DNA of 64,000 nt from Leptobrachium leishanense (Eukaryota > Chordata > Amphibia > Anura > Megophryidae): NCBI GenBank assembly GCA_009667805.1, contig CM019063.1:348940862-349004861 (forward strand), read 5' to 3'. The notes beneath the pieces are model-generated. The model searched no databases. It saw only the letters and a list, made by a program, of their open reading frames with translations, and was not told where the DNA came from. The translations under genes and the position numbers were made by a program. Positions within the stretch are counted from its first letter, which is position 1; each line of letters begins with the position of its first letter. Shown piece by piece: positions 30,843 through 42,575 of the stretch.

Positions 30843-32560
30843 TCACAGATCACGCACAGTGTGATATATCTTGAAACAGTCCCCAAGACACAGACCGGGT
30901 TGTCCAGGGCATTCTGGGCAGTAAAAGATTGTGTCTCTCCTCTGCCCCCTCTTGAAACACACCCTGCATCTTTTTTTGGGTTTCTGTTTGCCCTCAGTAG
31001 GGGGGATTTTATAAATAAAATGTGTAGCCCCAACTCTGTCCCCCATCACCGCCCGGGGAGCAGGTGCATCCTGGTACAAAAACCCTGAAATGACCTGGAG
31101 CTGAAACTGTAAAAAGGGCAGCGTCGCTCCGGGTTTGCCTTTTTGCAGAGTAAAAAGGCATTGTGGGTTGCAATTTGCATCAGGTAAATTGCAACCTTTT
31201 TGTACCAGGCCCTTGACCTCCGCATAATCTGGTAGGGCTGGAGCAGCTGATCTGCCAGATCAACCCCACCCATATGCCGGTTATAGGCTTTGATGCACAC
31301 TGGCTTCCTGATGCGCTCAGCTCTGCCACGTACAGAGACCTCCACAGACCTCTGTGTGGATGGTGGATAGAAGGTATACATCCTTCTTGTCTCTGTACTT
31401 GACCGCCAACAGCTCCTCTTGGCGCAGAGCTGAGGTCTCCCCCCTTTTTAACCGGGTGCGGACAAGCTGTGCTGGGAAACCTACGCGGTTCTTGCGAACA
31501 GTACCGCATGCTGCTGTATCAAAACAATACAGCAGCTTGAACAAAGGGACACTCGTATAAAAATTATCAAGATACAAGTGGTACCCTTTGTTCATCAGGG
31601 GAAAAAGTAGGTCCCACACAATCTTGCCACTGGTTCCCATGTGTTCTGGGCAACCTGGAGGGTCAAGGCTACTATCCTTTCCCTCGTACACCCGGAAGGC
31701 CTGAGTATACCCACTCTCGCTGTCAGAGCTTATACACCTTCACTCCATACCTGGAGCGTTTGGAAGGATTATACTGCTTGAATCCCAGCCTTCCCTTGTA
31801 TTTCATTAGGGATTCATCCACGCAGATATTCCTTCCAGGTGTATAAGCCTCTGCAATCCTGGCGGCGAAGTGGGTAATCAGGGGGCGGATTTTATACAGC
31901 CTGTCAAACTGGGGATGCTCTCTAGGAGGGCACAGGCTGTTGTCACTGAAGTGCATGAAACGCAAAATGTTTTCATACCTTTACGTGACATTGATTGGGG
32001 GTAAATGGGGGTAGAGCAGATGGGGCTACTGCTCCAGTAGGAGCGAATTGAGGGCTTCTTTATGATGCCCATCAGCATAGTAAGTGCCCAGAATTTCAGA
32101 AATTCTGGCACATCTAGCGGGGTCCATTGCTGCCTTGCCAAGTAGGAGTCTGGCTTCGCAGCACAATGCTGATGGGCATACAGATTTGATTGGGCCACGA
32201 TGTGGCCCAACAAATCATCCCCCATAAACACCTGCAAAAACTGTGTGGCGGTAAATCCTGCAACATCAATATTGATGCCAGGATTTGCCGTGAAAGGAGG
32301 GATATCTGGCCTCTGGCAATGATGCACTACCCACTCCTCAGCTGGAGCTGTGCGTCTCCTGCTGGCAGGTGGTGGCCCAGGATCTGCATCAGAAACATCA
32401 CTAGGAGATACATCAGCCAGCGTAGATGATGTATCTAGTGAGGTCTCTGAGCAGTTAGCGGGGTCAAAATCTGGGTCTGAGTCCGACGCAGATGCCTCAG
32501 ATTCTGACGCCAGGATGGCATATGCCTCCTCGGCGCTGTACACCCTCTCAGACGTTATAT
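30843..32560 (-). pseudogene. piggyBac transposase (Uribo-like), inactivated
   Basis: Cut-and-paste transposase that excises at TTAA. From about 32560 leftward: YSAEEAYAILASES, an acidic N-terminus, IPPFTANPGINIDV, a core with the three catalytic Asp in ICVDES (about 31820), LYLDNFYTS (about 31570) and GGVDLADQL (about 31245), AWYKKVAIYLMQ, and a C-terminal Cys-rich zinc-binding domain (KKRCRVCFKRGQRRDT...CPECPGQPGLC...CFKIYHT, 30860-30990). All expected parts are present at about full family length (near 590 residues). At least four frameshifts (near 31985, 31715, 31340 and 31075) break it. It is oriented away from the 33576 end, which is the 5' end of the element. Confidence 0.9.
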
Positions 32561-33079
32561 ATAATAGATTATAAAATTTTATAATTATTATATATATAAA
32601 TGGATTATTGGTTCTTAGAAGAACCGTTGGGTTTCACAAGAAAATACAAATAAACACCTAAATCCCTCTAAACCTGCCTCAATTCTTCTAAATCTCCCTA
32701 AAATCTCTCTAAATCTGCCTCAATTTTTCTAATCTCACTAAATCTACCTAAAATCTCTAACCTGTCATATCTGATCTCTCTCGCTCACCAAAACACAAGT
32801 GAGGAGAGGGAGGGAGAATCAGAGGTCACGGCCAATATTTACAAAATATTGACCTGACCTGACAAATTAGAAATTTTATTTAGATTTTTTATAACTTCTG
32901 ATTGGATGTTGCTAGCCTGCCTCTCTGATGAGGCAGGCTAGGAACATACCACACAGCCCCAAGATGACCCTGCCCTTAGAAGGGCAGCGCCATCTTGGCT
33001 GTCAGTTTTCTTTTATTTTATACCTTCTTATTTATTTATTTTACTTTTTTTACACCTTTTACACTTTTTTTTAGTCTGC
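32561..33079. other. piggyBac 5' non-coding region
   Basis: AT-rich sequence with a diverged repeat of the phrase CTAAATCTCCCTAAAATCTCT near 32650-32755. No gene. Confidence 0.5.
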
Positions 33080-33567
33080 TGGGTGCCTTGATCCCTCGAG
33101 GCACCCAGCAGAGCACCTGATCACTTATGTGATCTTTTTTGTACTGAGTGCCACGATACCTTGTGGCACTCAGTACTTCCTGCCGCTACCGGAAGTGATC
33201 ACTTGGGGGGAGCAATCACGGACGGACGGACCGGCGGCAGGTAACCATATTGCAAGGATACCTCGATGTCGAGGCATCCCTGCAATATACTCAGAGCAGC
33301 TGGAAGCGATACCGATCGCTTCCAGCTCTCTGTAGAAGTGCGGGGCACCTTTCCGGTCAAACCGGATGTTGATCGCTCCCGGGGAGCGATCACAAGGTGC
33401 CCCGGCACTTCTAACCGCCATTGCATGGATGCCTGCAATGGCGTTTGAGCTGCTGGAAGCGATCCGATCGCTTCCAGCGCTCAAAAGACCGCAGGACGTA
33501 CCATGTACGTCAACGGGTCTAAAAGAGACCCGCGGCCGTGACGTACATGGTACGTCCGCGGTCTCTA
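33080..33567. repeat. Cluster of about eight consecutive hairpins in piggyBac subterminal DNA
   Basis: Successive separate palindromes: GCTGGGTGCC/GGCACCCAGC (33080); TACTGAGTGCCAC/GTGGCACTCAGTA (33138); TTGCA(A/G)GGATACCTCGA/TCGAGGCAT (33250); AGCTGGAAGCGAT/ATCGCTTCCAGCT (33298); AGAAGTGC..GGGGCACCTT with a nested GATCGCTCC hairpin (33334); GCCATTGCA/TGCAATGGC (33416); GCTGGAAGCGATC/GATCGCTTCCAGC (33453); and a terminal GACCGC..GGACGTACCATGTACGT hairpin (33486). Confidence 0.8.
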
Positions 33568-33576
33568 AGGGGTTAA

Positions 33577-33762
33577 GGAACATCTCATGAATTATTTTGA
33601 TGGGATCATCTTGAGCTAGAGAGATTTATGGTTAAGGAGGCACCACAAAAATCTGTTTAAAGAGGATTATTCCTATGGTGCTTAACATGGTCGTGATATT
33701 GGGCTTTATCGCCTGAATTACACAATGTTCCTAAGATACTGGATAGTAAATTTGGTATATAG
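33577..33762. other. No gene seen
   Basis: Short AT-rich spacer between the piggyBac end and the next hAT element. Confidence 0.4.
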
Positions 33763-35205
33763 TAGGGACACACCAATGCATAATTTTAAGATGGAGTACC
33801 GATTGTCAGGCTCGAGCCAGAATGGAGCCATGGCAGGGCCTGTGTGTAATAATAATATATCATCCCAAGCGCTGGGGGTGAGCAGGCAGACAGACACTGG
33901 AGTCTGTATTGGCACAATAAAGCTTTGTATTGCAGATAAAGGATACAGCAAACAGTCTTAGTAAAGTACAGGTAGCAACACAAAACACAGGCAGCGTAAA
34001 TGGCAAGTGGATGGTGGGCCACGTAGTCTCTCTGGATCCACTTGAGGAGAAGCAGGAGCCTTAGGCAACAGTACCTTGATTGTAGGTCAACCTCTTACAG
34101 AGCTTGAGGGTTGGAAGCCACCTGAAAGTCTCTAGACCCACTGGATAGTGGACCACGTAGTAAATGTCCAGCAAGCAGGAACCAGGAAGACTTGAATAAG
34201 GCAAACACAGCGAGGATGAAATACACTGGTAAGTACGGCAAAGCAGAATAAATAAAGCAACTGGAAACAAAACATGAGGGAGCTCACAGGACCTCAAACA
34301 ACTAGGGAAGGGAACATTCCAGAATGAAAGAGGTTAGGAGGGCGTGATCAGGTTTTATGCAAAACTCAGGATCTGGCACAGGAGTTAACCCTTGAGTGGA
34401 CGCAGACAGAGAGTACATGGCAATCCAGACTGGCCACAGCAGACTCCCAGGACTGGGGCATGACACCGATACTTTTAGTTAAAGTCATGTGACCGCTTTC
34501 CAATAAATAATTTAAGATTTTGCTGACCGCCTGTCCTGGTTATGTTAATATTGCAATGTATAGCCAGACACCCCATTTACCCACTACACAGGCCCACACA
34601 CAACCAGACCTCCAAAACATGTATGCCTTACACACTCCAGACTGCAGATACAGACACTGGGGTGGCTGGCAGAATGCTCTAACGACATTTTACCAGGCCC
34701 CTGCGGCTGGCCGCATTCCATTGAGCGACTGCCGTCAAATGTTTAGAGCAGGTGCTTGGTGGGAACCTCCAGCCGCAATCTCATGAGATCTTGCAGAGTT
34801 CAGGATCATGCAAACCCCAAGATCTCGCAAGATCGCAGCTGGAGGTTCCCAGCGAGCGACTGCTCTAAACCTTTGCTCGGTGGCTGCTCGCTGGAACACG
34901 GCCAGCTGCAGGGGCCTGGTAGAATACTGTTAGAGCATTCTGCCTGCCACCCCAGCCCCCCGGATGTCGGAAAGCCAGCTCAGTGTTGGCTTCTGCTATC
35001 GGGGGCTTCTGCATGAGGACCAAGTACTTGTGCAAATGCTGGTATCGGTACATCTATAAGAATACCCACAGGCACCAGACATCTTACATACATGAATACC
35101 CACATCCCCCAGACCTCAGATATATATCTATACCCACACACCCCAGATCTCCGACAGACATTAGGGCGGCTGGCAGAATGCACTCTAACGGTAAAAACAT
35201 TCCTA
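33763..35205. mobile_element. hAT element (TAGGGATGCACCGATACC family) split by a solo LTR
   Basis: The left end TAGGGACACACCAATGC is a diverged family terminus. The flanking 8-bp sequence GTATATAG occurs at 33755-33762 and exactly again at 35206-35213. After the LTR the family sequence resumes (CCGATACTTTTAGTTAAAGTCATGTGACCGCTTTCC). Family hairpin segments with CTGGCAGAATGCTCTAAC follow at 34660-34950. The right terminus is eroded (ACATTCCTA). Confidence 0.72.
33804..34465. mobile_element. Solo LTR
   Basis: Starts TGTCAGGCTCGAGCC, ends GGGGCATGACA, and is flanked by the 5-bp duplication CCGAT (33799-33803 and 34466-34470). It is inserted in the hAT element. It shares the overall start (TGTCA) and a GGCAGACA-like segment with the LTR at 6412, so it may be a distant relative. 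No internal region remains. Confidence 0.82.
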
Positions 35206-35403
35206 GTATATAGTGAACAAAGTGGATATAGTTAATATTGACTAGAAAAATAATTTGACTACAAAATCCCAATGAATTGATGGCACTGAACAATGGTATT
35301 TTTGTGAATTTTATTTCTATAGTCACAGGTCTGTGGCCTTGCAAACCTTACTAATGGCTCACATTTTTTTTCCACCATATGCAATATATATGAATCTTAT
35401 TTG
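35206..35403. other. No gene seen
   Basis: AT-rich spacer between two hAT elements. Confidence 0.4.
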
Positions 35404-35480
35404 TAGGGCTGAAACACTTAATCGATAATGAAAATAATCGATGAGAGTAGTTGACAACTAATCGGCTGTTCATCGATTTT

Positions 35481-35746
35481 TAGGGATGCACCGAAATTCC
35501 GGCCACCAAAATTATCGGCTGAAAATTTTCCTTTCAAATAGGGCCTGGAGGCCTGGCCGAGCCGAGGGCACGTCTGAGCCTGGAGGCTGGCTGAGCTGCC
35601 TGCTCGGCCGGCTTCCAGGCTCAGTCGAGCCCCCGGCTGGGCCTAGAGGCCCAGGTTCTCATGTCTGATTTTCTGTATCGGTTTTCTGCCGAACCGATCC
35701 CGAATTTTTGGTATCGGCCGGAAATTTCCATTTCGGTGCACCACTA
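35481..35746. mobile_element. hAT MITE (TAGGGATGCACCGAAAT), complete
   Basis: Starts TAGGGATGCACCGAAATTCC, ends GGAAATTTCCATTTCGGTGCACCACTA, and has the exact 8-bp duplication TCGATTTT (35473-35480 and 35747-35754). The interior is GC-rich and palindromic (GGCCTGGAGGC...). Confidence 0.92.
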
Positions 35747-35793
35747 TCGATTTTTTTGTAACTACAGCACACACAGTTTAGAGTCAGACTGAG

Positions 35794-36788
35794 TTAACCC
35801 TTTCACTGCTGAAGACGTGTGGGGCACGTCCTCACTGATGCACGTTACATGCGGAGGACGTGCCCCACACGTCATCAGCTGTGCGGGACCCCCGGCGGAG
35901 ATACTCACCTCTCTGTCCGGGGTCCCGCGGCGTTCTGACTTCAGCGTCCTCAAGCGCGATGACGTCATTTCCAGGCGACCCCCCCCCCCCCCGGCAATGC
36001 CGGGAGATAGCCTGGAAGGGGGGGGGATCCGTTCGGATCCCTCTCCCTCCCGATCGGAAAGGAGCTGCGCCAAAAGCCAGGCACCGCCTAAAAGGGGAGA
36101 GTCTCCCCTTTTAAGCGGTGCCTGGCTTTAACCCCTCAAGCACCGGGTTGCACTTCAGCGCCTTGCGGCGCTGAAGTGCAGCCTAGCTCCGGTGGGGGCC
36201 GCCATCTTGGATGGCGGCTCCACCCCCGGGTCTAACCTCGCTGCCTGATGTCATCATGCAATAATAAAAAAAATTATAATAAAAAAAATTTTTAAAAAAA
36301 ACAAAAAACATTTTTTGTGTGTTGTTTTTATTAATGCAGCAATATTGTTCACATTTCAATTATAATGTGAACAATGATGCTGCACTAATGATTTTTTTCT
36401 ATGGGGTGCGTTTGCTAAAAATCACGTAATTCCCCCCCACAAAATGTAACAAGTCCCCATTTCAAATTTTTGTACAAGCGCACCCCATAGAAAACATAAC
36501 CGCAAACGCTCATGTGATAAAATGTGAAAAAAAAAAACACTTTACACACTGCAGATGATTAAAAATTCAATTTTTTGGGATTTTTTGCTATAATATACAG
36601 ACAGGACATGACGTATACATATAAAAATGATAAATTATGAGTCTGCAGAGTCTGCCGGAAAGAACGATATATAATATGTCTGGGTCATTTATTAAAATGT
36701 GGCTTCAAATCGCGTTTAAACATGAGCGAAAGCGGTAAAAATGAGCTCAGCACACAGCGGTGAAATGCCTCAGCAGTGAAGGGGTTAA
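35794..36788. mobile_element. piggyBac-type MITE, about 1 kb
   Basis: TTAACCCTTTCACTGCTGA at the left and TCAGCAGTGAAGGGGTTAA at the right, both at TTAA, inserted at the GAGTTAA site of the hAT backbone. Same family as 16167-17176, in the opposite orientation. Contains small hairpins at 35814-35872 (GTGTGGGGCACGTCC and its complement) and 36075-36127. Confidence 0.88.
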
Positions 36789-36988
36789 AGCTCTTATTCT
36801 GCTTCGGAGCTAAATGGAGAACAGGGGTGTGGAAATTTTTAAAAAATCTACTTGTCCAATGGACTAAAGTGAAATCCCAGTCTACTTGCCCCCCCCCCCC
36901 CCCCCCCTAGCAGTTTAGTTGTTCCGATTACATATAATTTCAACAAAATAGCATTAGGTCTTTATTCTTAACACAGAGACCAAACACA

Positions 36989-37640
36989 TTAACCTCCCTG
37001 GCGGTCTAATTTTTGCAAAAGTTTGTGTCTAAAAGCGTTTCAATTTTTTTGGAATTGAAATGTGTTGTTTTTATATAGTAAGCCTGTATTCTGTAGGAAT
37101 AACTCCCTGAAATCCGTGCAAGGAAGAGTCTAGTAAACACACGGAATCAGAGAAGGTTTGAAACATGAAATAATAATTTATTATCCCAAAAATAATTATC
37201 CAAAATAATGGAAATAAATTATATTCAATAATATAATCAAACCAAAAACATGCCTCTTTCCTCTGGGTGCTGGGATTCCTGTTCAGATGTACACTCCTTT
37301 GCCAATGAAATATACAGGACACGGGGGTACCAAAAAATGAGAATATTTATTCTCAAAGCAGCTTTACAGAAATAAAAGGCAAATAACAATCATTTCTAAA
37401 ATGTAATAAGGCTTTGCAATACAAGTTTCTCTGGTGCTTGCCCAGATCCAACAGTTGAATCTGGGCAAGCACCAGCGACACTTGTATTGCAAAGCCTTAT
37501 TACATTATAGAAATGATTTTTATTTGCCTTTTTATTTCTGTAAAGCTGCTTTGAGAATAAATACTCTAAAAAAAAATGTGTACCCCCTGTGTCATGTATT
37601 TCATTGGCAGTCCACATCTGTACAGGAATCCCAGCACCCA
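36989..37640. mobile_element. TTAA palindromic MITE, truncated inverted copy
   Basis: TTAACCTCCCTGGCGGTCTAA at the left matches the right end of 10072-10966 read in reverse. The central hairpin (about 37263-37636, centre near 37450, CCCAGATCCAACAGTTGAATCTGGG) is the same. It breaks off after CAGGAATCCCAGCACCCAC at about 37640. Confidence 0.75.
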
Positions 37641-37860
37641 CTTTTATTGCGTCCGTGCGGTTTTGACGGGGAAGGCCATCCACCGGACGTGAAAAAGCCC
37701 TCCCAGTCAAAAAGCTAAATGGACGCTGACAGGATACAAAGAGCGATTCTCCATAGGAGGATCGCGCTTTGTACGCTGAGCGCAGAGTGTGGAAGGAACG
37801 CCCACTTTCACAGACGTTCCTTCCTCTCTCTGTTAACGCTCGTGTGCCGCCAGCCTTACC
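37641..37860. mobile_element. MITE right half (GGCTGGCG...ACGAGCG family)
   Basis: Shares the GGAGGATCGCGCTTTGTA segment, the GGAAGGAACG...CGTTCCTTCC hairpin and the ACGCTCGTGTGCCGCCAGCC end with 21611-21938. A long poly-T run follows at 37890-37929. Confidence 0.55.
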
Positions 37861-37885
37861 TGGCAAAGCCATTATGCAGGGATTA

Positions 37886-37931
<46 letters not shown>

Positions 37932-39054
37932 CTGACTCTCTAACTCCCACTGACCGGCAAAGCAGTTTTAAATTTCCCGCTTGACCACCAAAGGGAGCTT
38001 CTGGCATGTGCTCTGCAGGCAGCCAGGTTTTCATTGGGTCACACAGTGACCAATCTGAAGCCAGGGGGTGGGGGCAAGCGTCTCCTTGCACGGAGCTGCG
38101 CTAAAGACGTCTGGGTGAATAAATTACTGGTGAGCCGCGTCAGCTGTTAGCCCTGTACCGATCAGCTCATAACCCGCCATGCTGATAGCTGATTAATGCA
38201 TACTTGCCCGGCCACAAAAACTAGGTGTCAGGGGCATCAGGCAGTGCAAATTGCCCATCCCTCGGTATGATTTAGTTCTAGGGTTATGTCAGACGTAACC
38301 AGTTTGTTTTTATTTAGTTTAAAATTGCAGAAGCACTCGGTAACACAAGCCCTGGGTTACTGACACTAGGTATGGGCTCCGTTGTTTTATCCTTACTTGA
38401 AGCTGGAGTCCTGTGTCACCAACTCAACATGCCAGTCACCACTTCTTTGGTCTGGAGTTGCCAATCTCTCCCTTTTGGTCCGGTCCCTCCCCTCAAACTC
38501 CCTCCCACACTCAGGTCCCTTCTTTTGCCCAAACCCTCTCACTCTCAGGTCAAGTCCCTTGAACAAACTCCCTTCCTTCCACCTCCGAACCCTCCTCCCA
38601 CTCAGTTTGTTCATGAAATTATTGTAAAGGGACACTCTAAAAAGCTTAAGTGGTCAGGCTCCATGGAGTCCCGTCCCCCCCCCCCGTTCTCACCCTGCTT
38701 TCGTGCTGACATCATGTCTATCTGAGCGCTTGTAGCAGCGTTTGTGTGTGAAGAAAGCAGACATTGGCGTAAGCTGTGTACGCAGCATCATTCCATCACT
38801 GTGACCAGGTGCTCGTGTACATTGTGTTCGAAAAGTATGCAATTTGCTTTTGTACGTACGAATGTTATGTACACTACACAAATTGCTTACGAAATAAAAA
38901 AGGGGGGATGCAGGGGTTTATTTTTTTCATAATGTTCCTTTTAAGGAAACAAACTAATTGTATTATTTTATCCGATTAATTGAAAAAATAATCGGCCAAC
39001 TAATCGATTATTTTCATTAAAAAAAAAAAAAATCGTTACAGTCCTACTTATTTG

Positions 39055-39769
39055 TAGGTATGGGCGGGGAAACCAATACAATTGGGCATCAACCCAATTG
39101 TCCAATAAACAGCAAAATTGTGCAACATGTATAGTTTATTAATCTTGTATAATACTAGAAATAAGTATACAAAGGGATGACAAAAGTATTTCGATGTAGT
39201 CGCAGAGATTTCAGACAGAAGCCACCAAAGTCGGTCAGTAAATTTGCAGTTCTTAAAATTCTATAAACATCAAATCAAGCTTACAAATGGCAAAATTCTA
39301 AGTTTGCAGAAATAGTCAAAAGAAGAGAAACCGAGCAAGTCCCAGTAGTTTTGCATCTCCATATGCCTTTCTCAGGTTATACCTTCAATTATAGAGATTT
39401 GTTAATTCTGTTTATTAATTGTAGCCAATTATAAATAAAAAATCAAGTGTGAATATGTGCGAGAGATATCTCTCAAATGTAGAGAAGCTGCTCTCCAGGG
39501 GTGTCAAAACTTAAAATATAACTTATGTTAACACAGTTAAAATTAGGATTGACGTTAAGTGCAGTAATAAAAGCTTGTTTAGAAACCCTGCAGAGTGCAG
39601 CTACTCTACATTAATATATGCCCTGGCACGAGGATTTATAGATCAGATTTATAGTGCATCCCTGTAATGGCACAAGCAAGCTAAAACCTTGTGAGACCTG
39701 AGCAGGCACCCACCGTAGAGCAGGCCACTAGTGCTGTTGCTCGTCCTCAGGACCCTCACAAACCCCCCT
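39055..39769. other. No gene seen
   Basis: AT-rich sequence. The short hairpin ACAATTGGGCATCAACCCAATTGT is near 39077-39101. No ORF or terminal repeats recognised. Confidence 0.35.
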
Positions 39770-40009
39770 TTCCCTCAAACATGGGCTTAAGCTGTGCATG
39801 CAGCATCAACCCATACCTTGTGTGAAAAGTATGCAAGATACGCAATTTGCGTATGTACGTACGAAAGTTATGTACACTACGCAAATTGCTAATGAAAAAA
39901 TAGGGAGGGGTTGTGGGTATTTTTTTTACATAAAATTCCTTTTAAGTAAACAATTTTTTTTTTTTCAATGAATTGATTTATGAGAATAATCGTTAGTTGC
40001 AGTCCTACT
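39770..40009 (+). mobile_element. hAT 3' fragment (TAGGGCTGCAACTAACG family), copy D
   Basis: GGGCTTAAGCTGTGCATGCAGC through AATTTGCGTATGTACGTACG to the right terminus ATAATCGTTAGTTGCAGTCCTA matches the 3' quarter of copy C (43200-43434). Confidence 0.72.
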
Positions 40010-40456
40010 TTCAAATGTGTTCAAGAGTTTGCAAAAGCAAAATAATTTAAGAGTTGTCCAGCGACAAACTTAAGGAATATTCTAATGGAAATGGAGTTCC
40101 CTTTTTCGGCCTTAAATAAATGGGCAGAGGCTGCAGATAACCTCTGCCCAAATATTTTGTTTTATTTTATTTATTTTTTTGGTAATTTTTTTTTTTTTTC
40201 TTTAGGTGGTTTTTATTCACCATTTGTCCCTTGCAGAGTGCAGATTGTTCTCTACAGTTCAGGGGCTCCCGATCCAGGAAGTCCCTGAATCCTAAAAGTT
40301 TTGTAGCTCCTGTGCAGAACAATGCATCAACGCTGCACTCATGCACAGATTCAACCCAACGTCTGCCTCTCTATGAGAGGGTGACATTGGCGCTCTCTCT
40401 GCATGCTGATGTCATTAGTGACCAATTTTGGTGACCAGCAGGTGGGAAATTCAAAC
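40010..40456. other. No gene seen
   Basis: Contains a GGGCAGAGG...CCTCTGCCC hairpin at 40121-40150 and poly-T. ORFs lack features. Confidence 0.35.
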
Positions 40457-40464
40457 ATACTGGC

Positions 40465-41129
40465 TAGGGATGCACCGATACCACTTCTTTAAGTACGAGT
40501 ACCAATACTTTTTTTCAAGTACTCACCGATACCGAGTACCGATTACTTTTATTTTATGTCATGTGACCACTTTCCAATAAGAACAGACCTCATAAAAATG
40601 CCCCAGCTCACATGTATATATCCCCCCCGAGATATATGGATATTGCCCCCAGCTCATGGATATTTGCCCCCCAGCTCATGGATAATGCCCCCAAGCTCTC
40701 ATGGATATTGCCCCCCAGCTCAGACCCCAGACCAGACATGGGGCGGCTGTTCGAATGCTCTGTCGGCATTCAGACAGCTGCCCCTGGAGCTCTCCGGCAT
40801 ACTTACCTTCCTGAGCGCGTGCGCTCTTTGAAGGACCCCAGCCGCGATCACGTGGGACTCCCACGTGATCGCAGCTGGGGTCCTTCAATGTGCGGAAGTG
40901 CAAAGACTTTGTCGGCGCCGCTCAGGAAGGTAAGTATGCCGGAGAGCTCCAGGGGCGGCTGTCCGAATGCCGATAGAGCATTCGAACAGCTGCCCAAGCC
41001 CCTCAGATGCCAGCTCAATGCCGGCTTCCGGTATCGGGGGAAAATAACGGGGGTACTGCACTAGTACAGAGTACTCCTGCAGTACCCGGTATCGGCACCC
41101 ATATCGATACTAGTATCGGTGCAACCCTA
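40465..41129. mobile_element. hAT element (TAGGGATGCACCGATACC), complete ends
   Basis: TAGGGATGCACCGATACC at the left, ATCGGTGCAACCCTA at the right, 8-bp duplication ATACTGGC/ATACTAGC (40457-40464 and 41130-41137, one mismatch). The interior has CAGCTCATGGATATTGCCCCC-like units related to the minisatellite at 25550. It also has a hairpin with arms of about 110 bp (40740-40990) built on CGAATGC...CTGCCCCTGGAGCTCTCCGGCATACTTACC. Confidence 0.88.
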
Positions 41130-41137
41130 ATACTAGC

Positions 41138-41436
41138 TAGTGGGGATGCTGGATGGAGTGGAGGACACTCCTCTACTTCAGCAAGCACAGGCATAGAACA
41201 GACAAAGCAGCAGTCGGGCGTCTCAAAGGGAGAGATACGGTTACGGCCATGAACTGTTACATTGTTGCAATGTGCAATCAAGTGGCTGCAGCAAGATCAG
41301 TGTGAGATATTGCAGGGGGAACACAATTACTTACAAAACGGGGAACATTTTACCATAATTCTAATGGGAATTCATACATATAAATAAAGGGGAAATTAAA
41401 TCACACACTTTTAAGAACGGAATGACAACAAAGAAC
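41138..41436. other. No gene seen
   Basis: No ORF with family features and no terminal repeats. Confidence 0.35.
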
Positions 41437-42300
41437 AAGGGCGGCAACTAACGATTATTCTTATCGATTAGTTGGCCGATTATTTATTCGATTCATCGGA
41501 TAAAAAAAATGTGTTTACTTAAAAGGAATTTTATGTAAAAAAATAAATAACCATAACCCCTCCCATTTTTTCATAAGCAATTTGCGTAGTGTACGTAACT
41601 TTCATACGTACATATGCAAATTGCATATCTTGCGTACTTTTCACACAAGGTATGCAAGTGAATGGTCAGTGATGGGTTGATGCTGCTTGCGTAGCTTAAG
41701 CCCATGTTTGCTTTCTCAAATGAACGCGGCTACAAGCACTTGGTAATAGATGATGAGGTCAGCATGAAATCAGGATTAATAAACTAAAGTGGTCGGGGTG
41801 CGTAGAGTGTCCCTTTTAAATAATTTTATGAACAAACTGAGTGGGAGCAGGGACTGGAGGTGGTAGGGGGTGACTTTTCTCAAGTGACTTGACCTGAGTG
41901 TGAGAGGGAGTGGGTCTGGGCAAAAACCAGGGAGTGAGTTTGGGGAAGGGACCAGACTAAAGGGAATGGCAGTTCCCGACCAAAGAGGGTGTAGCAGGGA
42001 GGGCGGGGTGGTGGCAGAGGACTCCGGTTTCAAGTAAGGATAAAACACAGGCATACAGCTCCTTCACCCAGTGGCTATATCCTATTGTTTGTGTTATAGT
42101 TCTACTACTGTTGTAAATGGAATAAAAACAAACTGGTTTTGTCTGACATAACCCTAGAACTAAATTCTGCCTAATCCGCTCCGAAGCGGAGGTTATTTAC
42201 GCTTAACTCGGTCTGACTCAACAGTGTGTGCTGCACACAGGGCGATTAATCGACAATGGAAATAGTTGACAACTATTTTAATCATTCACGTTCTCTGTAG
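41437..42300 (-). mobile_element. hAT element (TAGGGCTGCAACTAACG family), copy B, inverted
   Basis: Begins AAGGGCGGCAACTAACGATTATTC, the family's 3' terminus in reverse. It runs through GTACGTAACTTTCATACGTACATATGC and the inverted CTTGAAGTAAGGATAAAACACAGG segments to CGATTAATCGACAATGGAAATAGTTG near 42242-42290. The outer terminus on the right is eroded, so the end is approximate. Confidence 0.68.
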
Positions 42301-42575
42301 GGCTGAAACAACTAAACTGACAGCTGTCCCGTTACACTGTCCATTTTCCCAGTCAAGCAAGACACGGTTGAGGGAACGTTTGCTTAATTTGCCGAGGGAG
42401 TGACCGCCGGTAGAAAGGTGAAAGGTTGATGGGTAAAGCAACGTGAACATTATGCCTTTTTATTATGAAGTGAAGAGCAAGCAGATGTAAAGACCTTTCA
42501 AAATTGTGTGAAATGGATTGAAACATTTTCTGCCAGCTTGGTTGCTCCTATACAATGTGCCTGTTCAATTATTAT
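42301..42575. other. No gene seen
   Basis: Spacer between two hAT copies. A TAGGGCTGAAACAACTAAAC start-like motif at about 42298 does not continue as a family member. Confidence 0.35.

Larger units (their letters stand above)
25205..33576 (-). mobile_element. Large piggyBac element with nested hAT insertions
   Basis: Both ends lie at TTAA and share the terminal repeat TTAACCCCTTAG(T/A)GACCG (25205 rightward; 33576 leftward). A Uribo-like piggyBac transposase remnant lies on the minus strand at 30843-32560. Two hAT elements (25399-26623 and 27229-29582), each with an exact or near-exact 8-bp duplication, account for about 3.6 kb of the 8.4-kb span. The rest is transposase plus an AT-rich non-coding tail. 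Confidence 0.85.
36822..38258. mobile_element. Nested hAT-like element (CAGGGGTGTGGAAATTT), probable
   Basis: CAGGGGTGTGGAAATTTTT at 36822 and AAATTGCCCATCCCTC at 38243-38258 are plausible inverted termini, with ACTTGTCCA and ACTTGCCC motifs near each end. It contains a 19-base C run (36889-36907), a truncated palindromic MITE and a 3' half MITE. No clear duplication is visible because backbone sequence was lost at the insertion site. Confidence 0.45.
35404..39046 (+). mobile_element. hAT element (TAGGGCTGAAACAACTAATCG family) holding several nested elements
   Basis: Starts TAGGGCTGAAACACTTAATCG, ends ATCGTTACAGTCCTA, with the exact 8-bp duplication CTTATTTG (35396-35403 and 39047-39054). 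Backbone segments at 35404-35480, 35755-35793 and 38259-39046 match the uninterrupted copy at 42576-43434. The rest is nested: 35481-35746, 35794-36788 and about 36822-38258. Confidence 0.88.

Noticed and set aside
37396..38091. 231-codon minus-strand ORF with a poly-Lys run
   Set aside because: The Lys run is the poly-T tract read in reverse; the rest is MITE hairpin sequence.
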